Below are positions 1 through 8,076 of a DNA stretch of 64,000 nucleotides, piece by piece. This DNA comes from Pseudomonas sp. CROZ-RG-20F-R04-15 (GTDB lineage Bacteria; Pseudomonadota; Gammaproteobacteria; Pseudomonadales; Pseudomonadaceae): contig NZ_JAKNQL010000008.1 of NCBI RefSeq assembly GCF_022662375.1, positions 186,001 through 250,000 of the forward strand, in the 5' to 3' direction. How positions within the stretch are numbered: position 1 is the stretch's first letter; each line of letters begins with the position of its first letter. The position numbers and the translations under genes were made by a program. A model generated the notes under the pieces. That model saw nothing but the letters and a program-made list of their open reading frames with translations, was not told where the DNA came from and made no database searches.

Positions 1-83
1 TGGTTGTCCGCCAGCGCAGCGGTGCTGGCCAACACCCCGGAAAATGCACAAGCGCTGAGAAAACGACGAGTAAGACGCTGCAT
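1..83 (-). CDS. 5' end of an exported protein gene (truncated by window edge)
   Basis: Only the first 27 codons are inside the window. The start ATG lies at 83-81 on the minus strand, with a GAGG-like ribosome site just upstream. The peptide begins MQRLTRRFLSACAF, followed by a hydrophobic stretch and a likely cleavage after ALA. This is a signal peptide, with a twin-arginine-like TRRFL near the front. It is probably a periplasmic protein such as a transporter binding protein, but the mature part is not visible, so no function is assigned. It is divergent from trhP, and the 191 bases between them should hold both promoters. Confidence 0.6.
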   Translation of the reverse strand, partial: MQRLTRRFLSACAFSGVLASTAALADN

Positions 84-274
84 GGAGATTGCCTCTGTTC
101 AGTTGATTGATGAACAGAGCTTAAGCAGGTGCCGGTGTGTCGAACACAGTGAAACCGGCACATGATCTGTGCTGTTTCTGCACAGGTTCAGCGCTCGACA
201 CAAACATAGATCCAGATCAACAAACCTCGCCCTGATCCGCATTACCCTGCCGCGCTTTTGCGACCGACACCGCC

Positions 275-1606
275 ATGACCCCGACCCTCGCCGCCCCCGA
301 ACTGCTCGCCCCCGCCGGCACCCTGAAAAACATGCGTTACGCCTTCGCTTACGGCGCCGATGCGGTCTACGCCGGCCAGCCGCGCTACAGCCTGCGGGTG
401 CGCAACAACGAGTTCGATCACGCCAACCTGGCGCTGGGGATTCGTGAAGCCCAGGCGCAGGGCAAGCGCTTCTACGTAGTGGTCAACATCGCGCCGCACA
501 ACGCCAAGCTGAAGACCTTCCTCAAGGATCTGGCGCCGGTGATCGAGATGGCGCCGGATGCGCTGATCATGTCCGACCCAGGGCTGATCATGCTGGTGCG
601 CCGGCATTTCCCGCAGATGCCGATTCACCTGTCGGTGCAGGCCAACACAGTGAACTGGGCGAGTGTCGAATTCTGGCAGCAACAGGGTTTGAGCCGGATC
701 ATCCTGTCGCGGGAATTGTCGCTGGAGGAAATCGGCGAAATCCGCGAACAGGTGCCCGGCATGGAGCTGGAAGTGTTCGTCCACGGCGCGCTGTGCATGG
801 CCTACTCCGGGCGCTGCCTGCTGTCGGGTTACATGAACAAGCGCGATGCCAATCAGGGCAGCTGCACCAACGCCTGTCGCTGGAAATACTCGGCGCAAGA
901 GGCCACGGAAAACCAGCTCGGCGAAATCGTCCAGACCTGTCAGCCCGAGCCGACTCTTGGCCTCGGCGCGCCCACCGATCAGGTGTTCCTGTTACAGGAA
1001 GCCAACCGTCCCGACGAATTGATGCCTGCCTTCGAGGACGAGCACGGCACCTACATCATGAACGCCAAGGACCTGCGCGCGGTGCAGCATGTCGAGCGTC
1101 TGACGCGTATGGGCGTGCACTCCCTGAAAATCGAAGGCCGGACCAAATCGCACTTCTATTGCGCGCGTACCACCCAGGTGTATCGTCGAGCGATTGATGA
1201 TGCGGTGGCTGGACGTGAATTTGATCGCAGCCTGATGACGGATCTGGAGTCACTGGCCCAGCGCGGCTACACCGAAGGTTTTCTGCGCCGGCATGTGCAT
1301 GACGAATACCAGAATTATCAGCACGGCAGTTCGGTGTCGGAGCGCCAGCAGTTCGTGGGTGAGCTGACTGGTGAGCAGCGTGAGGGGCTGGCCGAGGTCA
1401 AGGTGAAGAACCGTTTTGGTCTGGGTGATCATCTGGAGTTGATGACGCCCACCGGGAATTTTCATTTTGATCTGCATGAGTTGCAGAGCGTCAAGGGTGA
1501 GGCGATTGTGGTGGCGCCGGGGGATGGGCACACGGTTTATGTGCCGATTCCGGAGGGGGTGGGTTTGCGGTTTGGGTTGTTGATGCGGGATATCGGTGTT
1601 GCCTGA
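275..1606 (+). CDS. trhP: tRNA 5-hydroxyuridine synthase, U32 peptidase family (TrhP/YegQ)
   Basis: 443 residues, full length for the YegQ group of the U32 family. In E. coli this protein, with an iron-sulfur cluster and prephenate, hydroxylates uridine 34 of certain tRNAs on the way to cmo5U/mo5U. The N-terminus (ELLAPAGTLKNMRYAFAYGA) is the typical TIM-barrel entry. The U32 signature, with conserved cysteines, runs from about residue 165 to 200 (VHGALCMAYSGRCLLSGY, then SCTNACRW), which matches the cysteine cluster of the family. A KIEGRTKS segment follows near residue 287. No strong ribosome site is visible before the ATG, but the protein start fits family alignments. It stands alone, divergent from the truncated gene on its left. 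Confidence 0.93.
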   Translation: MTPTLAAPELLAPAGTLKNMRYAFAYGADAVYAGQPRYSLRVRNNEFDHANLALGIREAQAQGKRFYVVVNIAPHNAKLKTFLKDLAPVIEMAPDALIMSDPGLIMLVRRHFPQMPIHLSVQANTVNWASVEFWQQQGLSRIILSRELSLEEIGEIREQVPGMELEVFVHGALCMAYSGRCLLSGYMNKRDANQGSCTNACRWKYSAQEATENQLGEIVQTCQPEPTLGLGAPTDQVFLLQEANRPDELMPAFEDEHGTYIMNAKDLRAVQHVERLTRMGVHSLKIEGRTKSHFYCARTTQVYRRAIDDAVAGREFDRSLMTDLESLAQRGYTEGFLRRHVHDEYQNYQHGSSVSERQQFVGELTGEQREGLAEVKVKNRFGLGDHLELMTPTGNFHFDLHELQSVKGEAIVVAPGDGHTVYVPIPEGVGLRFGLLMRDIGVA

Positions 1607-1610
1607 AAAA

Positions 1611-1648
1611 GCCCCTCACCCTAGCCCTCTCCCAGAGGGAGAGGGGAC
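1611..1648. repeat. CCCTCACCC/GAGGGAGAGGGG palindromic repeat, left copy
   Basis: A GC-rich palindrome (CCCTCTCCC, two bases, GAGGGAGAGGGG) directly after the trhP stop. An inverted second copy lies at 1797-1832, and the same arrangement recurs at 41954-42130. It can form a stable hairpin and may serve as a terminator or as part of a REP-like doublet. Confidence 0.75.
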
Positions 1649-1796
1649 TGATTGGGGGATATTGGAGAGGTTCACCGACCTGAAAATTCGTCGGTGAATC
1701 CACAATCGACTTTTCTGATCAAGAAAATCAGATTTGGCTGAATCCATAATCGACTCGGTTGTTCAGGTCGATGCATAACGCATGACACCTCGGTCG

Positions 1797-1832
1797 GCCC
1801 CCTCTCCCTCCGGGAGAGGGCTGGGGTGAGGG
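1797..1832. repeat. CCCTCACCC/GAGGGAGAGGGG palindromic repeat, right (inverted) copy
   Basis: Near reverse complement of the copy at 1611-1648, about 150 bases away and just past the 3' end of the LysR gene. The two copies sit between convergent genes and together form an inverted doublet. Confidence 0.75.
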
Positions 1833-1842
1833 CTGGCGTTTC

Positions 1843-2709
1843 CTACACACTAAACTCCTCCCGCAACATCGCCACAAACGCCTCCCGCGCCGGGTGCACC
1901 CCGGCGTTTTCATGCCAGTAAAACAAGTTGTCAACGGCGGTCAATTCAGGAAACTCATACCCCACACACCCAGCCCCTTTCGCATACTGCTCAAACACGC
2001 CCTTGGGCACCAGTGCCACCCCCGCCCCGGCACTCACACACCCGACAATCGCGCCATAACTGGCCAGACTGACAATCGGCAACGCCTGGCCCTGACGCAA
2101 CAACCAATGCTCCAGCGCCGCGCGATACGGACAACCTTGCGGCCACATGAACACGGTCTTGTCCTGCAGATCATTAATGTCGCGCACCGGTCCAAACGAG
2201 GTCGACGCGATCAGCAGCAATTCTTCGCGATACATCGGCGTGCGCTTGAGCTGCGAACGTTCGACATCCACCGCAACAATCGCCCCGTCGAGGCGATGGC
2301 TGACGGTGTCGTCGAGCAATTGCCCCCAAGTGCCGGTGGTGAGTTCCAGCGCCACCTGCGGATAACGCTGGTGAAACTTCGCCAGCAAGCGCGGCAAGCG
2401 CCCGGTCGCCGAGGATTCGATCGCGCCGATGCGCAACGGCCCGGACGGCTCGGCCGAAGGATCCACCGCGCGTTTGGCCTCGACGGTCAGCGCCAGAATT
2501 TTTTCCGCATAGACCAAAAACGTCTGCCCCGCCGGGCTGATGCGCAACCCGCGACCCTCACGCAGAAACAGTGCAACGCCCAACTCGGCCTCAAGTGCCT
2601 TGATCCGCGCGGTGATGTTCGACGGCACGCAGAACAGCTTTTCCGCCGCCCGAGCGATGCTGCCGACCTCGGCCACAGTCTTGAACATACGGATTTGTGC
2701 CAGCTCCAT
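1843..2709 (-). CDS. LysR family transcriptional regulator
   Basis: 288 residues, the usual LysR length. The winged helix-turn-helix fills residues 1-60 (MELAQIRMFKTVAEVGS, then RAAEKLFCVPSNITARIKAL), followed by the effector-binding domain. The PSNIT variant of the recognition helix, in place of the common QPAVS, is typical of the YneJ/PtrR-like subgroup linked to amine use in enterobacteria; the sub-assignment is tentative. I chose the ATG at 2709 because MELAQIR is the conserved LysR beginning; an in-frame ATG at 2715 and a GTG at 2718 are alternatives. It is divergent from an EamA transporter 101 bases away, which is the probable target. Confidence 0.88.
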   Translation of the reverse strand: MELAQIRMFKTVAEVGSIARAAEKLFCVPSNITARIKALEAELGVALFLREGRGLRISPAGQTFLVYAEKILALTVEAKRAVDPSAEPSGPLRIGAIESSATGRLPRLLAKFHQRYPQVALELTTGTWGQLLDDTVSHRLDGAIVAVDVERSQLKRTPMYREELLLIASTSFGPVRDINDLQDKTVFMWPQGCPYRAALEHWLLRQGQALPIVSLASYGAIVGCVSAGAGVALVPKGVFEQYAKGAGCVGYEFPELTAVDNLFYWHENAGVHPAREAFVAMLREEFSV

Positions 2710-2810
2710 ACCCATCACTCTGAGTGAACATTCAGCGCAGTATAAGTCAGTTGTGGCGAATGATTGGGCGCCGGGATACTCGGCGCATCAACACCACCGA
2801 GCGCCCGATC

Positions 2811-3707
2811 ATGCCGCACCCTTCCCCGTTGAAAATCTTCTTGGCGATGGCATTTGTCGTCGGTTGCTGGGCCTATTCGTCGACCGGCATCCACATCGGC
2901 CTGCAATCCTACGAGCCCGGGCATCTGGCGTTGCTGCGGTTTCTGTTGGCCTCGCTGTTCATGGCGTTGATCGCTGCGTTCAAGGACATTCGCCTGCCAC
3001 ATCTGCGCGATGTGCCGCTGTTGTTCGCTTTGGGATTCTTCGCCGTGAGCCTGCATCACGTCGCGCTGAACATCGGCCAGCAAAGCGTCAGTGCCGGCGC
3101 CTCCAGCGTACTGGCGCAATCGAGTCCGCTGTTCAGCACGCTGCTGGCGCGGTTTGTGTTCAAGGATCAGGTCAGCGCCTGGCGTTGGGGTTGTGTGTTG
3201 CTCGGTTTTGTTGGCGTGGTGATCGTGGTCAGCGGCGACAAAGGCTTGGGCGACATTGATGCGCATGCCCTGCTGATCCTGTTGGCAGCGATGTCGTGGA
3301 GCATCTACTTCGCACTGCAAAAGCATCATGCGCGGCGATACGACGGCTTCAGTCTGGCCTGTTATGCGGTGTGGTCGGGGACGTTGATGCTGCTGATCTA
3401 TCTGCCAGGGCTGGGGGACAGCGTGATGAAAGCGCCGCTGCGGGTGCAATGGGCGGTGTTGGCGCTGGGGGTATTTCCCAGTGCGCTGGCCTATCTGGCG
3501 TGGGGATTTGTGCTCAAGCATGTGGACCTGAGCCGGGCGACGATGGCGTTGTATCTGATTCCACCGACGGCGATGGGAATTTCTTCGGTCGGGCTGGCGG
3601 AGCGGCCGACGCTGATGGTGCTGGTGGGGTCGGTGGTGGTGTTGATCAGTGTGTTGGCGTTGAATCTGGAGCGGCGGGTTGGCGATGTTCGGGCTGCCGG
3701 GGTTTAA
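2811..3707 (+). CDS. EamA/DMT family inner-membrane transporter
   Basis: 298 residues with ten predicted hydrophobic helices in two EamA halves, as in RhaT/YdcZ-type drug/metabolite exporters. The first half starts PSPLKIFLAMAFVVGCWA. The second begins near residue 150 (LLILLAAMSWSIYFALQKHH). The ATG at 2811 puts the first helix about ten residues from the N-terminus; the frame is open upstream but that part is not membrane-like. The substrate is unknown; export of an amino acid or small metabolite is usual for the family. The divergent LysR gene suggests inducer-controlled expression. Confidence 0.88.
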   Translation: MPHPSPLKIFLAMAFVVGCWAYSSTGIHIGLQSYEPGHLALLRFLLASLFMALIAAFKDIRLPHLRDVPLLFALGFFAVSLHHVALNIGQQSVSAGASSVLAQSSPLFSTLLARFVFKDQVSAWRWGCVLLGFVGVVIVVSGDKGLGDIDAHALLILLAAMSWSIYFALQKHHARRYDGFSLACYAVWSGTLMLLIYLPGLGDSVMKAPLRVQWAVLALGVFPSALAYLAWGFVLKHVDLSRATMALYLIPPTAMGISSVGLAERPTLMVLVGSVVVLISVLALNLERRVGDVRAAGV

Positions 3708-3736
3708 CCTGAAACCTGTTTGAAGCGAAAGCCGTC

Positions 3737-3802
3737 TTCGCGAGCAGGCTCGCTCCCACAGGAGAACGCATTCCAAAATGTGGGAGCGAGCCTGCTCGCG
3801 AA
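3737..3802. repeat. REP pair (GAGCAGGCTCGCTCCCAC), outward arms
   Basis: Two copies of the main Pseudomonas REP palindrome in inverted orientation, separated by about 20 bases, between the EamA gene and the convergent small gene at 3835. The fold could end transcription from both sides. Confidence 0.9.
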
Positions 3803-3834
3803 AGGGCCGGTAAATCCAGCACAACAACCAGGAT

Positions 3835-4068
3835 TCAGCGCCGATCATCCGACAACGGCGTCGGCTCATCTGCCGGTGGCACATCTTCATCGTCCGCCGC
3901 CGGATCCTTCCAGTCTTCGGGCCGATCGGCATCGCTCAGCGGGTCGCGCCCAGGGGGCATTCCCATCGGTGCATCGTGATCGGCCAAGGTCGGTTCATCG
4001 GTACCGGGCAGCGGCCGGGTTGGATCGGTGGGCAGCACACCACCCTGAAACAGCAAATCGTTAGCCAT
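3835..4068 (-). CDS. small acidic conserved protein of unknown function
   Basis: 77 residues beginning MANDLLFQGGVLPTDPTRPL, with a very acidic, proline-rich remainder (DADRPEDWKDPAADDEDVPP). The start at 4068 has GAGGTG seven bases upstream. A GTG four codons earlier overlaps that ribosome site and is less likely. It looks disordered, with no signal peptide and no membrane segment. I recognise the type as a Pseudomonas small hypothetical protein, but no function is known to me. The composition and the well-placed ribosome site support a real gene. Confidence 0.6.
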   Translation of the reverse strand: MANDLLFQGGVLPTDPTRPLPGTDEPTLADHDAPMGMPPGRDPLSDADRPEDWKDPAADDEDVPPADEPTPLSDDRR

Positions 4069-4160
4069 GACGCACCTCACTCAGGAGGTCCGGAATACCC
4101 GGGCCGTACACCTTGGAATCAGCCCTGTATACCGCGTGCTATCGAACAGACCAACGGCGT

Positions 4161-4874
4161 TCAACCCTGCGCGGAAAAGCGGTCGCGGCTGTTGGTCAGG
4201 TGCAGCCACATCGCTGCCCGCGCGGCATCGGCATCCTGACGCTTGATCGCATTCAGGATCGCCTCATGTTCCAGATGGGCCAGTTGCCCGAGCTTGCTCA
4301 GATCCGCCGCGCCACGCTCGGCGGCGTTGAGCCGGTTGCGCGGAATCATCGCACTGCCCAGCTGCTGCATGATTTCACTGAAGCAGACGTTACCGGTCGC
4401 CTCGGCGATCAGCAGGTGAAAACGCCGATCGGCCTCGACGCAACTGTCGTTGTTGTCCAGTAACCGCTGATAGTCATCCAGCGCCTGACGCATTTGCAGC
4501 AATTGCTGCTCGCTGCGCCGTTGCGCCGCCAGTGCCGCTGCCTGGGTTTCCAGGCCGAGGCGCAGTTCGAGAATGCTGCGCACGCCCAGCGCGGTGTCGA
4601 CATTCAGGCGCAAGCCCTGCTCCGGCGCGCGCTCGATGACGAACGTGCCGATGCCGTGACGCGTTTCCACCAATCCGGAGGCCTGCAATTTTGAAATTGC
4701 CTCGCGCACTACAGTGCGACTGACCCCGTGTTCCTGAACGATGGAATTCTCCGAGGGCAGCTTGTCGCCGGGTGTCAGCTGGCCGAGCAGGATGCTCTGG
4801 GTGAGTTTGTCCACCAGATCATGGGCGAGGTTGTGCGCACGTTTGCGGGCGGGAGCGTCGAGGTCTTCTTGCAT
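4161..4874 (-). CDS. GntR/FadR-type regulator of the glucarate genes
   Basis: 237 residues. The winged helix-turn-helix (about 15-85) has the FadR-group pattern (LGQLTPGDKLPSENSIVQEH, then GVSRTVVREAISKL). A helical FCD effector domain follows, with the Asp/His metal-ligand pattern (ADRRFHLLIAEATGN, then HLEHEAILNAI). FadR-type regulators bind sugar acids or other carboxylates. It is divergent from gudP-gudD, and TTGTnnnACAA-type motifs lie in both promoters, so it probably represses glucarate uptake and its own gene. The ATG at 4874 is chosen because the family fold starts soon after it; the frame is open for 30 more codons upstream without a plausible domain. Confidence 0.88.
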   Translation of the reverse strand: MQEDLDAPARKRAHNLAHDLVDKLTQSILLGQLTPGDKLPSENSIVQEHGVSRTVVREAISKLQASGLVETRHGIGTFVIERAPEQGLRLNVDTALGVRSILELRLGLETQAAALAAQRRSEQQLLQMRQALDDYQRLLDNNDSCVEADRRFHLLIAEATGNVCFSEIMQQLGSAMIPRNRLNAAERGAADLSKLGQLAHLEHEAILNAIKRQDADAARAAMWLHLTNSRDRFSAQG

Positions 4875-4949
4875 GGTCGGTTCCGGTGATCGGGGCTTGT
4901 CGATCGTAGCATTGCGAGACTGGCCGACGGCATTGATTTTAGCGCCACA

Positions 4950-4978
4950 CTTGTATGACAACATTCAAACATGAGCAA
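4950..4978 (-). promoter_or_regulatory. Promoter and operator of the GntR-type regulator gene
   Basis: On the minus strand, TTGCTC (4978-4973), 17 bases, then TACAAG (4955-4950) resembles a sigma-70 promoter. The palindrome TTGTATGACAA at 4951-4961 overlaps its -10 region, as expected for autorepression by a FadR-type regulator. Confidence 0.5.
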
Positions 4979-5126
4979 AACGGCCTTTGAGCTTTCTGGC
5001 GACCAAACCTGTAGATCCGTAGAAAAAGATCGTGAACACTCCGCCACAAGCCTAGTAAATACTGAACAAAAACAAGAAAAGCATAAAAAACCGATCTTTC
5101 AGAAAAAATTAATCACCGCTCCCCAC

Positions 5127-5158
5127 TTGTAGGACAAAAAATCTCAGTTGTATGATGT
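5127..5158 (+). promoter_or_regulatory. gudP promoter with two FadR-type operator motifs
   Basis: TTGTAG (5127-5132), 18 bases, TATGAT (5151-5156) forms a sigma-70-like promoter. The perfect-arm motif TTGTAGGACAA (5127-5137) covers the -35 box, and a weaker copy, TTGTATGATGT (5148-5158), covers the -10. The same motif lies at 4951-4961. The arrangement fits repression by the neighbouring GntR protein. Confidence 0.55.
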
Positions 5159-5218
5159 CTAGCAACAACGCAGCACCGGCCCTACCCCGCATAAAAATAA
5201 TCAGTGGGAGAAAAACAA

Positions 5219-6565
5219 GTGAAAACCTCCGTCTCCGCGATGAACGAGGGTGTCGATTCGACACTCGCCTCGGCCATCTCGAAAGTGAAACGCCACGTCC
5301 TGCCGCTTTTCGTGATCATGTTCATCGTCAATTACATTGACCGGGTGAACATCGGTTTCGTCCGCACCCACATGGAACACGACCTTGGTATTGGTGCCGC
5401 CGCTTACGGCTTCGGCGCCGGGCTGTTCTTCATCGGCTACGCGCTGTTCGAAGTGCCCTCCAACATGCTTCTGCAGAAAGTCGGCGCACGCATCTGGCTG
5501 ACCCGCATCATGCTCACCTGGGGCCTGGTCGCCGCCGGTATGGCGTTCATCCAGAACGAAACCCACTTCTATGTGTTGCGCTTTTTGCTCGGCGTGGCCG
5601 AGGCCGGTTTCTTTCCCGGGGTGATCTACTACTTCACCCGCTGGCTGCCCGGCGCCGAACGCGGTAAGGCGATTGCGATCTTCCTCAGCGGCTCGGCCGT
5701 GGCTTCGTTGATCTCCGGCCCGCTGTCAGGCCTGCTCCTGCAAATCAACGGGCTGGGCATGCACGGCTGGCAGTGGATGTACTTCATTGAAGGGATGTTC
5801 TCTGTGTGCCTGTGCGTGTTTGTCTGGTTCTGGCTCGACGCCAAGCCACACGACGCGAAATGGCTGACCCGCGCCGAACAGGACGCACTGGTCAACACTA
5901 TCGACGCCGAGCAAAAGGCTCGCGAAGCCGCGACGCCCATCCGGCCATCGATGGGCAAACTGCTCAAGGATCGCCAGATCATCCTGTTCTGCCTGATCTA
6001 CTTCTTCATTCAGTTGACCATCTACGCGGCGACCTTCTGGCTGCCGAGCATCATCAAGAAAATGGGCGAGATGAGCGACTTCCAGGTCGGCCTGTTCAAC
6101 TCGATTCCATGGTTGCTGTCGATCATCGGCATGTACGCCTTCGCCTCGTTCTCGGCCAAGTGGAAACACCAGCAGGCGTGGGTCGCCACCGCACTGTTGA
6201 TCGCTGCTGCGGGGATGTTCATGTCCACCACCGGCGGGCCGATCTTCGCTTTCGTTGCGATCTGTTTTGCCGCGCTGGGTTTCAAATCCGCTTCGTCACT
6301 GTTCTGGCCGATCCCACAGGCCTATCTGGATGCCCGCATCGCTGCGGCGGTGATCGCACTGATCAACTCGGTGGGCAACCTCGGCGGCTTCGTCGCGCCG
6401 ACTACGTTCGGCCTGCTCGAAGAACACACCGGCTCGATTCAGGGCGGCCTCTATGGTTTGGCCGCGACCTCGATCATCGCCGCGATCATTGTCTTCTTCG
6501 CGCGCACCACACCGAAACCTGCTGCCGACATCGCCGTGGTCGAGACCGCGCCGAAACACGCCTGA
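5219..6565 (+). CDS. gudP: MFS D-glucarate/galactarate permease (GudP-like)
   Basis: 448 residues with twelve membrane segments, of the anion:cation symporter (ACS) group of the major facilitator superfamily. The motif NYIDRVNIGF near residue 40 and GVAEAGFFPGVIYYFTRWLP near 120 are typical of GudP/GarP hexarate and related uptake proteins. I chose the GTG at 5219 because GGGAG lies eight bases upstream. An earlier in-frame GTG at 5204 would leave that site inside the gene. The 39-base gap to glucarate dehydratase and the divergent FadR-type regulator fix the substrate as D-glucarate, possibly also galactarate. It acts in the inner membrane, probably by proton symport. Confidence 0.9.
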   Translation: MKTSVSAMNEGVDSTLASAISKVKRHVLPLFVIMFIVNYIDRVNIGFVRTHMEHDLGIGAAAYGFGAGLFFIGYALFEVPSNMLLQKVGARIWLTRIMLTWGLVAAGMAFIQNETHFYVLRFLLGVAEAGFFPGVIYYFTRWLPGAERGKAIAIFLSGSAVASLISGPLSGLLLQINGLGMHGWQWMYFIEGMFSVCLCVFVWFWLDAKPHDAKWLTRAEQDALVNTIDAEQKAREAATPIRPSMGKLLKDRQIILFCLIYFFIQLTIYAATFWLPSIIKKMGEMSDFQVGLFNSIPWLLSIIGMYAFASFSAKWKHQQAWVATALLIAAAGMFMSTTGGPIFAFVAICFAALGFKSASSLFWPIPQAYLDARIAAAVIALINSVGNLGGFVAPTTFGLLEEHTGSIQGGLYGLAATSIIAAIIVFFARTTPKPAADIAVVETAPKHA

Positions 6566-6604
6566 CGTCCATTTTTAAAGATTGCGTATTAAAAGGATAA
6601 GAAC

Positions 6605-7948
6605 ATGACCGCACACGACACCGCCAAAGCCCCGATCATCACCGACATGCAAGTCATCCCGGTGGCCGGTCACGACGGCATGCTGCTCAATCTGAGCGGC
6701 GCCCACGGGCCGTTTTTCACTCGTAACATCGTCATTCTCAAGGACAACGCCGGCCATACCGGCGTCGGTGAAGTGCCCGGTGGCGAGCGCATTCGCCAGA
6801 CGCTGGAAGACGCGCGCAGCCTGGTAATCGGCAGCCCGATCGGCACCTATCAGAAGATCCTCAATCAAGTGCGCCAGACCTTCGCCGACCGCGATGCCGG
6901 TGGCCGTGGCCTGCAGACATTCGATCTGCGCATCACCATTCACGCGGTCACCGGTCTTGAAGCGGCGCTGCTCGATCTGCTCGGTCAGCATCTCGATGTA
7001 CCGGTGGCGGCGCTGCTTGGCGAAGGTCAGCAACGCGACGAAGTGAAGATGCTCGGTTATCTGTTTTACGTCGGTGATCAGCGCGAAACCGACCTCGCCT
7101 ACCGCAGCGAACCGGACGCCGACAACGACTGGTTCCGCGTGCGTCACGAGAAGGCCATGACCGCCGAAGCCGTGGTCCGCCTCGCCGAAGCGGCCCACGC
7201 GAAATACGGTTTCAAGGACTTCAAACTCAAGGGCGGCGTGCTCAGTGGCGATGCCGAAATCGAAGCGGTCACAGCGCTGGCCGAACGCTTTCCTGATGCG
7301 CGCATCACCCTCGATCCGAACGGCGCGTGGTCACTGAAAGAAGCCATCCGCCTGTGCCGCGATCAGCATCAGGTGCTCGCCTATGCTGAAGACCCGTGCG
7401 GCGCGGAAAACGGTTATTCCGGTCGCGAAGTGATGGCTGAGTTCCGTCGTGCCACGGGGTTGAAAACCGCCACCAACATGATCGCCACTGACTGGCGTGA
7501 AATGGGTCATGCGATCCAGTTGCAATCAGTGGACATTCCACTGGCCGACCCGCACTTCTGGACGATGCAGGGTTCGGTACGCGTGGCGCAGATGTGCCAT
7601 GAGTGGGGCCTGACCTGGGGTTCGCATTCCAACAACCACTTCGATATCTCGCTGGCGATGTTCACCCATGTCGCCGCTGCCGCGCCGGGCGATATCACCG
7701 CGATCGACACCCACTGGATCTGGCAGGACGGCCAACGGTTGACCAAGGCGCCGTTGCAAATTGTCGATGGTCTGGTGCAAGTGCCGAAGAAGCCGGGGCT
7801 GGGCGTGGAGCTGGATATGGATCAGGTGGCCAAGGCGCATGAACTGTACAAAGGCATGGGCCTCGGCGCGCGGGATGACAGCGTGGCGATGCAGTTTCTG
7901 ATTCCGGGGTGGAAGTTCGATAACAAGCGGCCGTGTCTGGTGCGCTGA
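6605..7948 (+). CDS. gudD: Glucarate dehydratase
   Basis: 447 residues, the same length as E. coli GudD (446), in the enolase superfamily. It dehydrates D-glucarate to 5-keto-4-deoxyglucarate in the cytoplasm. Visible signatures: GVGEVPGGE near residue 57, the KLKGG lysine motif around 206, the metal-ligand segment DPNGAW around 238, TNMIATDW near 295, and the catalytic-histidine stretch [10 protein letters not shown] near 340. AAAAGGA precedes the ATG. It follows gudP and is probably co-transcribed. The next enzyme of the pathway (a KdgD-type dehydratase/decarboxylase or a GarL-type aldolase) is not in this window. Confidence 0.95.
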   Translation: MTAHDTAKAPIITDMQVIPVAGHDGMLLNLSGAHGPFFTRNIVILKDNAGHTGVGEVPGGERIRQTLEDARSLVIGSPIGTYQKILNQVRQTFADRDAGGRGLQTFDLRITIHAVTGLEAALLDLLGQHLDVPVAALLGEGQQRDEVKMLGYLFYVGDQRETDLAYRSEPDADNDWFRVRHEKAMTAEAVVRLAEAAHAKYGFKDFKLKGGVLSGDAEIEAVTALAERFPDARITLDPNGAWSLKEAIRLCRDQHQVLAYAEDPCGAENGYSGREVMAEFRRATGLKTATNMIATDWREMGHAIQLQSVDIPLADPHFWTMQGSVRVAQMCHEWGLTWGSHSNNHFDISLAMFTHVAAAAPGDITAIDTHWIWQDGQRLTKAPLQIVDGLVQVPKKPGLGVELDMDQVAKAHELYKGMGLGARDDSVAMQFLIPGWKFDNKRPCLVR

Positions 7949-7975
7949 ACCTGATCTCAAATCCACCACGGTCCC

Positions 7976-8065
7976 TGTAGGAGTGAGCCTGCTCGCGATA
8001 GCGGTGTGTCAGTTGATATCAATTTTGACTGACACACCGCTATCGCGAGCAGGCTCACTCCTACA
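7976..8065. repeat. Perfect 38-bp inverted repeat built from a REP element
   Basis: The arms at 7976-8013 and 8028-8065 are exact reverse complements over 38 bases with a 14-base spacer. The outer part is the REP core (GGAGTGAGCCTGCTCGCG). It lies between the convergent gudD and ampR genes and can act as a two-way terminator. Confidence 0.9.
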
Positions 8066-8076
8066 AGGGTTTTGCA

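Noticed and set aside
2715..3932. Minus-strand frame of 405 codons opposite the EamA gene
   Set aside because: Its translation is Gln/His/Arg-rich without any domain, while the plus-strand EamA protein is clear. Shadow frame.
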